This document shows positions 1 through 6,980 of a stretch of DNA of 10,239 nt, piece after piece (position 1 is the stretch's first letter; each line of letters starts with the position of its first letter). The stretch is from Planctomycetota bacterium. GTDB lineage: Bacteria; Planctomycetota; Phycisphaerae; WQYP01. The stretch covers positions 1 through 10,239 of the forward strand of contig JAKAYZ010000027.1 in assembly GCA_021816165.1 (NCBI GenBank), read 5' to 3'. Made by a program: the position numbers and the translations under genes. The notes under the pieces are model-generated. The model saw only the letters and a list, made by a program, of their open reading frames with translations. It did not search any database and had not been told where the DNA came from.

Positions 1-1
1 C

Positions 2-172
2 GCATTTGTATTTAATCCCAGAACCGGCAAACTCGAAGGACTCCGGCCGGTTCGCCTGCTGAAAGCCTACCATCAGCCGGACCGTTGGGGGATGATGTAC
101 ACAAAACATCGGCCATGGAACAGCCCGTCCGAAAAACCGGGGGCCACACCGGCTGGAGATACAGGAAAATGA
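2..172 (+). CDS. C-terminal end of an unrecognised protein (5' end outside window)
   Basis: Frame 2 is open from the window edge to a TGA at 170-172 and gives 56 residues, starting AFVFNPRTGKLEGLRPVRLL and ending PAGDTGK. The other two plus frames close early (within the first 15 and 62 bases). The segment is rich in basic and aromatic residues, with a hydrophilic Pro/Gly/Lys tail typical of a C-terminus. I do not recognise the family. It is not the expected C-terminus of RNase HII or ribosomal protein L19, which often precede yraN. After the TGA the same frame stays open to a TAA at 248-250 that overlaps the yraN start. Confidence 0.4.
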   Translation, partial: AFVFNPRTGKLEGLRPVRLLKAYHQPDRWGMMYTKHRPWNSPSEKPGATPAGDTGK

Positions 173-249
173 TATCCTTGCGCGACGGGCCGCGAATTCC
201 GCCGGATTAAGTACGCTATGGCGGAAAGGCCGGGGCCGGGATATGCTTA

Positions 250-666
250 ATGTTAATGAAGGTATGGAACTGGCTGAGATTGTTGGGCAGGGTGGACAAT
301 CTTGGTGCGCGGGGGGAAGCCCTGGCGGCAGAACACCTGCGCCGCGCATTGGATATGAAGATTCTCGCCCGCAACGTGCGTTGTCCCGGCGGCGAACTGG
401 ATATTATCGCACTGGATGACAACGATCTGGTTTTTGTGGAAGTCCGCACACGATCCAGCGAAGAATTCACCACGCCCGAAGCCACGGTAAGCAAGCAGAA
501 AAAACAATTTCTCATTCGCTCCGCCAACTGGTTCATGTGTCGCAAAAGGCTCACCCGCTGGAATCCGCGATTTGATATTGTCGCCATTGTCTGGCCCAAG
601 GATGGCCAACCGACCATCCGGCACCACCGCAATGCATTTTACCTCCGGCAGAGAAAGCGGCGATAA
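250..666 (+). CDS. yraN: YraN / UPF0102 family putative endonuclease-fold protein
   Basis: A 138-residue protein of the usual length for UPF0102, a family with a PD-(D/E)xK nuclease-like fold whose cellular role is poorly defined; links to recombination or DNA uptake have been proposed. Visible motifs in order are the N-terminal GEALAAEHL (about 22-30), ILARNVRCPGGELDIIALD (38-56, with E49 and D51), FVEVRTR (62-68, E64 and R66 where many members have Lys), and RFDIVAIVW (107-115). The C-terminal IRHHRNAF matches the conserved His/Asn-Ala-Phe ending. Starts at 250 or 256 are both possible. I take 250 because a GGGA sits about 8 bases upstream and the TAA of the frame-2 reading frame overlaps this ATG (TAATG), suggesting translational coupling. 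The next gene is 353 bases downstream, so it is probably transcribed separately. Confidence 0.9.
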   Translation: MLMKVWNWLRLLGRVDNLGARGEALAAEHLRRALDMKILARNVRCPGGELDIIALDDNDLVFVEVRTRSSEEFTTPEATVSKQKKQFLIRSANWFMCRKRLTRWNPRFDIVAIVWPKDGQPTIRHHRNAFYLRQRKRR

Positions 667-1019
667 GTGCAGTCCCGTTGCCGCAGCGCGCGTTAATAGA
701 CATGCCGGGAGTCCAAAAAAAAACGCGGAACTGGCACATCCTTCACCGGCGGCGGATATCCGCTTGCGGGGTTGCATGCGGCGGTAATACTCCGCTTGGT
801 TGCCCGCATTTATGCTCGCAGATTGTGGTGTGGCGAATCTACCCTTGCCTTGCGGCCGCGGTTCGGATGCTTCCGGTGCGCTGTGACGATGCGCCGGCGT
901 TGGGATGCGGCGGGTTTGGGTGCTTGGCGATTGACGTGAACTTGTGGACAATACCGGCTGTGCGCCGCGGGAGTTGAGACGTCAGCTTCGGCGCACCGGA
1001 ACAGGTGAAAGGATGCCCG
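667..1019 (+). other. Intergenic stretch, no supported gene
   Basis: I see no credible coding region here. The open frames on both strands have low-complexity Arg/Pro/Ala-rich translations typical of shadow frames. Two symmetrical sites stand out: a 12-bp perfect palindrome GCGGATATCCGC at 752-763, and an 8-bp inverted repeat just before the next gene (described separately). A TTGACG at 931-936 has no convincing -10 element at a proper distance. Confidence 0.5.
960..996 (+). promoter_or_regulatory. Inverted repeat in the leader of the Gfo/Idh gene
   Basis: GTGCGCCG (960-967) and CGGCGCAC (989-996) are perfect 8-bp complementary arms around a 21-base loop that contains the palindrome GACGTC. 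The structure ends about 12 bases before the AAAGGA ribosome binding site of the next gene. No T-run follows, so it is not an intrinsic terminator. It could be an operator or an mRNA leader hairpin; the function is unknown. Confidence 0.35.
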
Positions 1020-2075
1020 ATGGCCACAGAACAGGATTTGGAAACACCACTGCAGGTTGCCGTTGTCGGCGCGGGCCGTATGGGTGGCCATCATGCCCGC
1101 ATTTATGCATCGTTACCCGAAGCCCGGCTGGTGGGAATTGTGGATACCGATTTATCGCGCGCCGCCGCACTGGCACAAAGTTATCAGTGCGAGGCCTTCG
1201 GCTCGGTGGAAGAACTGCTGCGGGCGTTTCCAAAACTTAAGGCCACGAGCATTTCCACGCCCACTATTTATCATCGTGCCCTGGGCCAAACGCTGCTGAG
1301 CCGCCACGTTGACACCCTTATTGAAAAGCCGCTGGCACCCACGCCGGCGGATGCCGAGGCCCTGGTGGCTCTGGCACGAAAGCAGGCATGTATTCTGCAG
1401 GTGGGACATTCCGAACGCTTCAACCCGGTGGTTCGGGCATTGGGCCGGCACAGGCTCGAGCCGCGGTTTATTGAAATTCATCGCATCAGCCCGATGCGAT
1501 TTCGCAGTGTGGATATCGGCGTGGTGCTGGATTTAATGATTCACGATATTGATATTGTGCATCATTTTGTCCATTCACCGGTGGCATCGATTGCCGCGGT
1601 GGGCGTGGCGGTTATCGGAAAACACGAAGATGTGGCCAACGCCCGGATTGTTTTTGCCAACGGCTGCGTGGCCAATATTACCGCCTCGCGCCTGGCGCTG
1701 AAAACCGAGCGCCGGATGCGATTATTCAGTCCTGATTCCTATGTGAGTGTGGATTACCAGAAAAAGGCCGGGGTGGTGATTACCAAAACCGCCAATCAGG
1801 CGCAACTGGATATTCTGCGGCAGAAACTGTCCGCGGAGGAAACGCCTGATCTGTCCAATCTGGACTACACTGAACTGGTGCATGTGGATCAGTTGGAAAT
1901 CGATGACCAGGAACCGCTGAAACTGCAATTGCAGTCGTTTCTGCATGCGGTGCGCCACCGCACAGAGCCGGTGGTAACCGGTGAGGACGGTGCATTTGCG
2001 GTGGATGTTGCCACGCGGATTACTGCGGCGATCCGTGAGAGTCAATCGGCCGGTAACGGCCCCACGGCGGGATAA
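1020..2075 (+). CDS. Gfo/Idh/MocA family NAD(P)-dependent dehydrogenase, UDP-GlcNAc 3-dehydrogenase-like
   Basis: A 351-residue oxidoreductase of the usual length for the family. The N-terminal Rossmann domain carries VAVVGAGRMG (13-22) and an acidic residue after strand 2 (VDTD, 41-44), suggesting NAD preference. IEKPLAPT (101-108) contains the family EKP motif. The C-terminal alpha/beta domain holds GHSERFNP (129-136) and DIGVVLDLMIHDIDIVHHF (165-183), where His175 is the likely catalytic base. The SERFNP and LDLMIHDIDI block is, from memory, characteristic of the branch found near lipid A genes and including GnnA, which oxidises UDP-GlcNAc at C3. The substrate here is inferred and no lpx gene is visible. 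I prefer ATG 1020, with AAAGGA at 1008-1013 and a 6-base spacer, over an in-frame GTG at 1005 that lacks such a site. Confidence 0.88.
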   Translation: MATEQDLETPLQVAVVGAGRMGGHHARIYASLPEARLVGIVDTDLSRAAALAQSYQCEAFGSVEELLRAFPKLKATSISTPTIYHRALGQTLLSRHVDTLIEKPLAPTPADAEALVALARKQACILQVGHSERFNPVVRALGRHRLEPRFIEIHRISPMRFRSVDIGVVLDLMIHDIDIVHHFVHSPVASIAAVGVAVIGKHEDVANARIVFANGCVANITASRLALKTERRMRLFSPDSYVSVDYQKKAGVVITKTANQAQLDILRQKLSAEETPDLSNLDYTELVHVDQLEIDDQEPLKLQLQSFLHAVRHRTEPVVTGEDGAFAVDVATRITAAIRESQSAGNGPTAG

Positions 2076-2091
2076 TCCGGCGTGCCGCACC

Positions 2092-2118
2092 CCCGGCTTG
2101 GCCGGGCGCGGTTATAAT
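2092..2118 (+). promoter_or_regulatory. Hairpin followed by a consensus -10 hexamer
   Basis: CCCGGC-TTG-GCCGGG (2092-2106) is a perfect 6-bp hairpin 16 bases after the Gfo/Idh stop. It lacks a T-run and so is a poor intrinsic terminator. Directly after it is a perfect TATAAT (2113-2118), 42 bases before the preferred start of the GH57 gene. No -35 element is at the right spacing, since TTGGCC ends only 9 bases before it. This may be a weak or activator-dependent promoter for the GH57 gene, or chance. Confidence 0.3.
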
Positions 2119-2159
2119 CCATCCGCTTTGGTAAGTTGCGTGAGAACAGGACCCACTCC

Positions 2160-3326
2160 ATGGTTGCCGTGGTTTTATATTTTCAAGTTCATCAGCCCTA
2201 TCGCCTGCGGCGTTACAGCATTTTTGATTCTGATTCCGACTATTTTGACACGCAGTCCAACCGCCGCTACACGCGGGAAATAGCGCGTCGCAGCTATATT
2301 CCAGCCACCCGTGTGCTGCTGGAACTGGCGCGGCAATATGGCGCAGCGTTTCGGGTGGCCATGGGCGTAACCAGCACCGCGCTGGAACAATTTGCCGATG
2401 ATGCGCCGGACGTGATCGCCCTGTTAAAGGAACTTTCGGCAACGGGGTGTGTGGAATTTCTCGGGGAAACGTCGCACCATAGTCTGGCGTGCCTTTATTC
2501 ACCGGATGAATTTGCCGCACAGGCGCATCTGCACAGCCGGACCATTGAGCATTATTTCGGCCACCAGCCGAAGATTTTCCGTAACACCAATCTCATTTAC
2601 TCCAATGAAGTTGCGCGGCTGGTGGCAGCGCTGAATTATCAGGCGGCCATTACCGAGGGGTGGGAAGGCGTTTTGGGTGATCGCAGTCCGGGGCATGTGT
2701 ATAAGGCGGCGCGCGAGCCGTTGAAACTGCTGCTGCGGCACTATCGGTTAAGTGATGATTTATCGCTGCGCTTCTCGGCCCGGGATTGGGTCAACTGGCC
2801 GCTGATGGCGGATAAATACGCCCGGTGGTTGCATGGCACCGGAGCGGACGGGGAATACTGCCTGCTGGGCATGGATTATGAAACATTTGGCGAGCGTCAC
2901 CCGGCCGCCAGCGGCATATTTGATTTCCTGCGGGCGCTGCCGCGCTGCGTGCTGGAAAATGCCGACCGGTTCAGCACGCCATCGGAAGTTATTGCGCAAC
3001 ATGAGCCGGTGGCGGAATTAAACGTTCCGCGGCATATCTGCTGGACCGATGTGCAGCGGGATTTATCGCCGTGGCTGGGCAATGCTATGCAGGCCAACGC
3101 GCTGCAGGAGCTGTATCGGCTGGAACAGCCCATCAAAGACTCCGCGGATCCCGCATTATTGGCCATCTGGCGGAAATTAAGTTCCAGCGATCACTTTCTC
3201 TACATGAACACGCGTTTTTTCGGAGATGTTAATACGCCAAGCTTCAGCATGTATGAATCGCCCTATGACGCCTATATGAATTATATGCAAGTGCTGGATG
3301 CGCTTGCGGCACGCGTACAGAGCTGA
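2160..3326 (+). CDS. Glycoside hydrolase family 57 protein, alpha-amylase-like, with substituted nucleophile
   Basis: A 388-residue protein matching the archaeal/bacterial GH57 alpha-amylase (MJ1611-like) group along its length. Conserved regions in order are YFQVHQPYRL (7-16, HQP motif), VEFLGETSHHSL (98-109), FRNTNLIYSNEVA (140-152), LGMDYETFGERH (236-247) and the C-terminal SSDHFLYMNTRFF followed by SPYDAYMNYM. In the active enzymes the third region reads FRNTEL and its Glu is the predicted nucleophile. Here it is Asn144 (codon 2589-2591). The predicted acid/base Asp239 in MDYETFGE is kept. This places the protein among alpha-amylase-like homologues that may be inactive or altered. No signal peptide is seen, so it is probably cytosolic and glycogen- or glucan-related. 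Start ATG 2160 is preferred (AGGA at 2147-2150); an upstream in-frame TTG at 2136 is less likely. Confidence 0.85.
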   Translation: MVAVVLYFQVHQPYRLRRYSIFDSDSDYFDTQSNRRYTREIARRSYIPATRVLLELARQYGAAFRVAMGVTSTALEQFADDAPDVIALLKELSATGCVEFLGETSHHSLACLYSPDEFAAQAHLHSRTIEHYFGHQPKIFRNTNLIYSNEVARLVAALNYQAAITEGWEGVLGDRSPGHVYKAAREPLKLLLRHYRLSDDLSLRFSARDWVNWPLMADKYARWLHGTGADGEYCLLGMDYETFGERHPAASGIFDFLRALPRCVLENADRFSTPSEVIAQHEPVAELNVPRHICWTDVQRDLSPWLGNAMQANALQELYRLEQPIKDSADPALLAIWRKLSSSDHFLYMNTRFFGDVNTPSFSMYESPYDAYMNYMQVLDALAARVQS

Positions 3327-3603
3327 TGGGGTACAACATTTTGCGCGGCGGCCAAACAGCGGAGGGTTTCCATTGGCAGTTGATCAGGATGGGTGAAATT
3401 GCGCGGATATCGCGGCGGCTTGGGATGTCACACGGTTAAGCATGCTGCGACGCCAGCCTCATGCGGCATGCCATCCGGATGCGGATTTGACCCAGGGCCG
3501 TTTCTTTCTGGAATCATAAATGGGTATAAATAAAGTAATGAATTTCTTCGCTACGGGCGATAAAAAGCTTGAATGCGACCGTTTTGATAGAGTGAGTTGA
3601 CCA
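3327..3603 (+). other. Intergenic region with possible promoter for the secreted HEAT protein
   Basis: No coding region is supported. The right part is AT-rich and holds TATAAA (3525-3530) followed by TAAAG, a plausible -10, but only TTCTTT lies at the -35 distance. TTGACC (3487-3492) is too far away. A 10-bp palindrome CATCCGGATG (3472-3481) lies upstream. AGTGAG (3591-3596) is a weak ribosome binding site 7 bases before the next ATG. Confidence 0.35.
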
Positions 3604-4911
3604 ATGGCACGCAGAATTGCATCATCACGTTTCAAGAGCTTAGCCGTTGCCGCCATTGTGGCAGCGGCGCTTCTGCCGGGCATTGGCGCATATCAGATTC
3701 AGGCACAAACGGCGGCGACGACAGGATCGGCAGCGATATCGGTGCAGGCCTCGGCTCTGCTGGCGAAGGGCCTCAAGGATTTGTCATCTGAACGCTATGC
3801 CGTGCGGCAACGTGCCACGAAAATTATCCAGACCGCACTGGGCATGCAGCTTCAGGCCATTGTCAACGCCGGCGGCCCGGAACAGGCAACGCGGTTGATT
3901 AAACTGCTGGATTTCAACATCAATCTGGATCGCTGGACCATGGCGGTTATCAAGTTGCCGCGGGAACAGCGCCTGGCCATGTTCAACTGGGGAATTAAAC
4001 CGGCGGTATTGCCGCTGGTGGGAGCGGCCTTTGCGCGGCGCGCGAATGTGCGGGCATCATCGGCGGCAGGTCTGGCGAAACTGACCGGAAGCAACAGCAA
4101 TTGGATACTGGAGCGATTACTGGGCGATCAGCGGCGCGTGGTGTATCTTTCAACCATGGCCGCACTGTGGAATCGCAAGCCCTCGGCCAAAATGGTGCAG
4201 ATTGTATTTCATCGGGCAGTGGGTAATACGACCATGTACAGCGGTGCCACCACGCGACAGGTGGTGCATTTTAATGGTCAACCCATTTATATCATGCACT
4301 TTGTGAATTACTGGCAGCAGGCGCAGGACGGCCAATATGCGGCTGAACTACTGGAGCATTGGCATCCGGCCCATTTGAAATCCATGCTGGTGAACTTCAC
4401 GGAAAAAATGGCGCGGCGGTCCGGAGCCAATGATATACTCCAGAATCCCAGCATGTTGCAGGGACGCAATTTTATTGCGCTGTTTTCGCAATATAAACCG
4501 CTGCTGGCCGCCCCGTATCTGCTGAATCTCATTTCCCGGCCGCAGACCAATCAGATTAACTTTGTATTTAACGGCCAGAGCGTCCACTGGGATAATCGTA
4601 CCATTCCACTGTATCTGCTGGTATTGCTCTCCGGGCATAAGCCGCAGCATTATCATTTCTTCAAATCAGCGTTATATGGGGGCAGTTGGTTGTTCAATAC
4701 CCAGGCGCAGGAAGAAACGACCATCAAAGCCATGCTGAAATTCTGGAAGCAGCGCGGCATAACACCGGTTCCGCCCATTCAACCGGGTGCCAGTAAACCG
4801 GCTGTCGGCCCACCGGGTGTGATTCATCCGCCGGGTCTGGTCATTCCACCGATTGCCATCCCCGCAGCCAGAATGCCCCTGCGCATTCAATCGGGTCCTG
4901 TAAAAAAATAA
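3604..4911 (+). CDS. Secreted hypothetical protein with HEAT-like repeats and proline-rich tail
   Basis: A 435-residue protein of unknown function. It begins with a basic stretch (MARRIASSRFK) and a hydrophobic core (LAVAAIVAAALLPGIGA, 13-29), a signal peptide probably cut near residues 29-36. Residues about 52-80 (LLAKGLKDLSSERYAVRQRA) resemble the helical repeat common in planctomycete HEAT-like proteins, in which a short segment is followed by a vR..A motif. A second helical stretch is around 150-190. Two segments, around 218-238 and 316-345, each hold an FNGQ beta-like stretch followed by a hydrophobic run, possibly an internal duplication. The last 50 residues are rich in Pro/Gly (PVPPIQPG, GPPGVIHPPGLVIPP) and end in KK. 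No catalytic motif is seen. It may be a periplasmic scaffold or binding protein; this is inference. Confidence 0.75.
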   Translation: MARRIASSRFKSLAVAAIVAAALLPGIGAYQIQAQTAATTGSAAISVQASALLAKGLKDLSSERYAVRQRATKIIQTALGMQLQAIVNAGGPEQATRLIKLLDFNINLDRWTMAVIKLPREQRLAMFNWGIKPAVLPLVGAAFARRANVRASSAAGLAKLTGSNSNWILERLLGDQRRVVYLSTMAALWNRKPSAKMVQIVFHRAVGNTTMYSGATTRQVVHFNGQPIYIMHFVNYWQQAQDGQYAAELLEHWHPAHLKSMLVNFTEKMARRSGANDILQNPSMLQGRNFIALFSQYKPLLAAPYLLNLISRPQTNQINFVFNGQSVHWDNRTIPLYLLVLLSGHKPQHYHFFKSALYGGSWLFNTQAQEETTIKAMLKFWKQRGITPVPPIQPGASKPAVGPPGVIHPPGLVIPPIAIPAARMPLRIQSGPVKK

Positions 4912-4929
4912 ATCAATCACGCAACGGCG

Positions 4930-4971
4930 GCAAAAAAATAGCCGGTGGTTGCGTGGGAGACAACCACCGGC
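4930..4971 (-). terminator. Strong Rho-independent terminator for minus-strand transcription
   Basis: GCCGGTGGTTG (4941-4951) and CAACCACCGGC (4961-4971) form a perfect 11-bp GC-rich stem with a 9-base loop. On the minus strand the stem is followed by TATTTTTTTG (4940-4931), the classic T-run. On the plus strand no T-run follows. It therefore ends minus-strand transcription arriving from the truncated glycosyltransferase-like gene at 5145-5638. Confidence 0.85.
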
Positions 4972-4991
4972 GTTCGTGGGGGAGAAGGAAG

Positions 4992-5023
4992 GAACTTTGC
5001 CACGGGAAGCCGTGGGAAACTTC
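4992..5023. repeat. Imperfect 14-bp hairpin
   Basis: Arms 4992-5005 and 5010-5023 pair over 14 positions with two mismatches around a GAAG loop. The core CCACGG-gaag-CCGTGG is perfect. It lies just ahead of the minus-strand terminator and has no T-run itself. It may stabilise the 3' end of the minus transcript. Confidence 0.45.
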
Positions 5024-5064
5024 TCCGTGACAATCAACTATACGCCGGGCTGTTGAGACTGGTT

Positions 5065-5095
5065 CAAATTTCTTAAATTTTTTCTTAAGAATTTG
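5065..5095. repeat. AT-rich inverted repeat
   Basis: CAAATTTCTTAA (5065-5076) pairs with TTAAGAATTTG (5085-5095) with a single bulged T and an 8-base T-rich loop. It lies between the truncated glycosyltransferase-like gene and its terminator. It could be a protein-binding site or a weak secondary structure; no function is assigned. Confidence 0.35.
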
Positions 5096-5144
5096 TAAAT
5101 CCGTGATTTTCATAGTCTTACAACCATGCAACGGCTTTTGGAGA

Positions 5145-5638
5145 TCAACTGTGGTCACGCCCGGAAGCCTCCCGCCCATGTCCGCCGGCTCTTCCGCGCC
5201 GGGCGGCCGCAAGCAGGGTCAAATTGTGCTCCGCAGCCAACTTTCGAGCCGGGTCCCGGGCGGCAAGGATAAAATAGTGCTCGGCAATATCCAATCGCTG
5301 AAGTCCGGCATAACATATACCAAGGCTCAGGCAGGTTTCACCGGCCAGAATTGCCGCATCGAACGACGGGGTATGCTGGTACGAGCCGGCGGCCGCCAGT
5401 TGTAGAATGTGTTCCAGCGCAGCCACGGCCTCCTCCATGCGGCCGCTTTTGAATTTCCAGTTGGCCCGCCGCCAGATCAGCGGCGGCCAGAGCGGATACC
5501 AGTTGGCGGCCCGTTCCAGAAGCTCTTCGACGGATTCTCCGGAATCAAATTCTCCGCGAATTTGCCGAACCAGAATCGAATCAAGCAGTTCGGCGACCGG
5601 TGGCTCCGGTGGCGGACGGTCCGGCGAAGAAAACGGGC
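5145..5638 (-). pseudogene. C-terminal remnant of a TPR-containing glycosyltransferase-type protein
   Basis: The minus frame is open from a stop at 5718-5720 down to TGA at 5145-5147. It has no ATG, GTG or TTG before an internal ATG at 5438. The homologous part runs from about 5600 and includes AELLDSILVRQIRGEFDSG, SVEELLERAANWYPLWPPL and RRANWKFKSGRMEEAVAAL. Then follow GSYQHTPSFDAAILAGETC and SLGICYAGLQRLDIAEHYF. This fits TPR helices of group-2 glycosyltransferases with a TPR tail, where the residues after an fd..ilg.kt segment lead into the last repeat. The catalytic GT-A domain is missing, and no GT2 motif such as DTGSTD appears in any frame upstream. The gene therefore looks 5'-truncated by foreign DNA starting near 5639. 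Reading from ATG 5438 would give a 97-residue TPR protein, but the homology extends upstream of it. Confidence 0.65.
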
Positions 5639-5775
5639 TAGTGGACCCACTGCCGGAGACGCTGCAGTTGTGGGTGATCGTGAAAGTCCCGGCGCACCGC
5701 GGGCGATGGTGCGTTGGCTATTCGGTGACGAGTTGGGCGTTCAGGACACGCGAGCGGGAGGGTTATGGTATGGAA

Positions 5776-5793
5776 GCGGACAGTTATTGCCCG
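5776..5793 (+). repeat. 18-bp direct repeat, copy 1
   Basis: GCGGACAGTTATTGCCCG matches copy 2 at 6981-6998 with one mismatch, in the same orientation. The two copies lie 137 bp inside the left end and 85 bp inside the right end of the putative element. Confidence 0.6.
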
Positions 5794-6051
5794 CGTGCGT
5801 ATGGCTGGATTGATCTTCGTGGCAAGCCAAGCCGTTGCTGGTGGATACTGGCGGCAGCAAATCAACCGCAATATCAATGTCGAGCAAGAGCAATTTCAAT
5901 TTCTCCCCCGCGCCTGCGCCTGTCACCGAAGTTGACGGGCGTATTGGGAGGAATCCGCAATATCTGCGCGGCCTTTCCACAATCCGATCAAGTCGGATTC
6001 AAGAAGCTTTTTTTCCAGTCATCGGAGGCTTGCTTTCCACGAAAATAAACA

Positions 6052-6210
6052 ATGGCATGTCCCTCGGTAGGTAAACCGGTTCGCCAAGTATTATGGTCTT
6101 GCCGTCAAAATGCCAACATGGCCGGGATCAGCCGCGCCGGCTTCCAGTTGTCTGAGTTCATGAAGGATCAAAAGATTGACATATCCGCCGATTACGGTAT
6201 TATCGCATGA
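6052..6210 (+). pseudogene. Possible UPF0175-like antitoxin remnant
   Basis: A 52-codon frame ends in NMAGISRAGFQLSEFMKDQK followed by IDISADYGIIA, close to the UPF0175 antitoxin core (LAGISRxEF...L...gI). The upstream part fits better in another frame (AKYYGLAVKM, 6083-6112). Joining the two needs one extra A in the A-run at 6107-6110, so a single-base loss would explain the break. There is no ribosome binding site, and no DUF3368-type toxin follows. The assignment rests on a short motif and is tentative. Confidence 0.25.
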
Positions 6211-6305
6211 TCAAGTTATTGATAGTTTCGGGCTGAATTTCGGGAGCTACGCGACCGTCAGCCCAAAAAAAGAGATTCAGGATGATAAAGAAAGCAATGT
6301 AGCCT

Positions 6306-6929
6306 ATGAATGTGGATGACATTGGGGCTTTAATCCACCAGGGCGCGGGGCCGCGCGACATACGCGGGTATTTCCGGACAAAACACGACGCTTTGCAATT
6401 TTATGCGAACACGCAGGCCTCACGGTTTACACCGAAGTCGGGTGGAAAATGTTGCATCTGCCAAGATTGCGCCGCGCTTGATGTTAATTACAATTGGAAG
6501 GCATTCTTCCGGCCTCGCTGGTCACCAAGAATTTTTGACATCGCGCTTCTGCTGATAGGAGTGCTCCGAACCACTTTCACGATGGATGTTATAGAATTCA
6601 CGACCACGCACGGATTTTGCTTGGACTGTTGGAAAGTGGCGAGCCTGAAGCTACGGCTCGCTCTAATTTTGGATTTCCTTGGAAAACTTCTTTCCATCTT
6701 TGGGTTATTTATGACGCTCTTCGGTGCGGCTGGAACAATTTACTACGGTTCGGTCGGCTCCCGTTTCGGGCTGCTCACGTTTGTAGTCCAATGTCTGGTG
6801 ACGGGAATTGCATTACTCGCGGTTGGATGTGCCGCCATCTGGGGAACAGGACGCCTCCGCATTCCTGAATCGATCCGTGGAATAGCGAAATCACCATTTC
6901 AATACTGGGGAGCCCGAAGGGCAAAGTAG
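6306..6929 (+). CDS. Hypothetical Cys-rich membrane protein (two CxxC pairs, two C-terminal TM helices)
   Basis: A 207-residue protein that I do not recognise. The N-terminal half is soluble and carries CCICQDC (49-55) and FCLDCW (104-109), two CxxC pairs about 50 residues apart that could bind one zinc ion. A moderately hydrophobic segment IFDIALLLIGVL (76-87) lies between them. Two clear transmembrane stretches follow, about 122-147 (LDFLGKLLSIFGLFMTLFGA onward) and 155-180 (GLLTFVVQCLVTGIALLAVG onward). A basic tail ends in ARRAK. The ribosome binding site before ATG 6306 is weak, the nearest purine run being AAAGAAAG about 10 bases upstream. It is the only intact-looking gene inside the putative inserted element and may be its cargo. 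Confidence 0.6.
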   Translation: MNVDDIGALIHQGAGPRDIRGYFRTKHDALQFYANTQASRFTPKSGGKCCICQDCAALDVNYNWKAFFRPRWSPRIFDIALLLIGVLRTTFTMDVIEFTTTHGFCLDCWKVASLKLRLALILDFLGKLLSIFGLFMTLFGAAGTIYYGSVGSRFGLLTFVVQCLVTGIALLAVGCAAIWGTGRLRIPESIRGIAKSPFQYWGARRAK

Positions 6930-6980
6930 ACCGTGCGGAGGAGAATGCTCAGGCGTGCCGGCGGGATCGCAGTGCCGGAT

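Larger units (their letters stand above)
5721..6305 (+). other. Decayed-looking region without an intact recognisable gene
   Basis: Short open frames occur on both strands, but none is long and well formed. A plus frame closing at 6074 contains PLLVDTGGSKSTAIS (about 5832-5876), which recalls the D-T-G signature of retropepsin-like aspartyl proteases but lacks the rest of that fold. The overlapping frame from 5803 (MAGLIFVASQAVAGG) looks like a signal peptide and ends at once out of frame. A possible antitoxin remnant (6052-6210) is listed separately. Together these suggest broken gene pieces inside the inserted DNA. Confidence 0.4.

Noticed and set aside
253..951. A 232-codon minus-strand frame opposite yraN
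   Set aside because: It lies antisense to a well-supported yraN and its translation is Arg/Pro/Ser/Gln-rich low-complexity sequence with no motif.
3606..3622. TGGCACG followed by TTGCA resembling a sigma54 promoter
   Set aside because: The GG to GC spacing is one base too long and the site lies inside the first codons of the secreted protein.
5407..6048. A 213-codon plus-strand frame
   Set aside because: Its first half is antisense to the TPR remnant, and the rest shows no consistent domain; it is Ser/Arg-rich and probably a shadow frame.
6200..6322. A 40-codon minus frame with one hydrophobic stretch (IGYIAFFIILNLFFWADGRV)
   Set aside because: It overlaps two better candidates, has a poor ribosome binding site and no recognisable family; the hydrophobic run can arise from the AT-rich complement.
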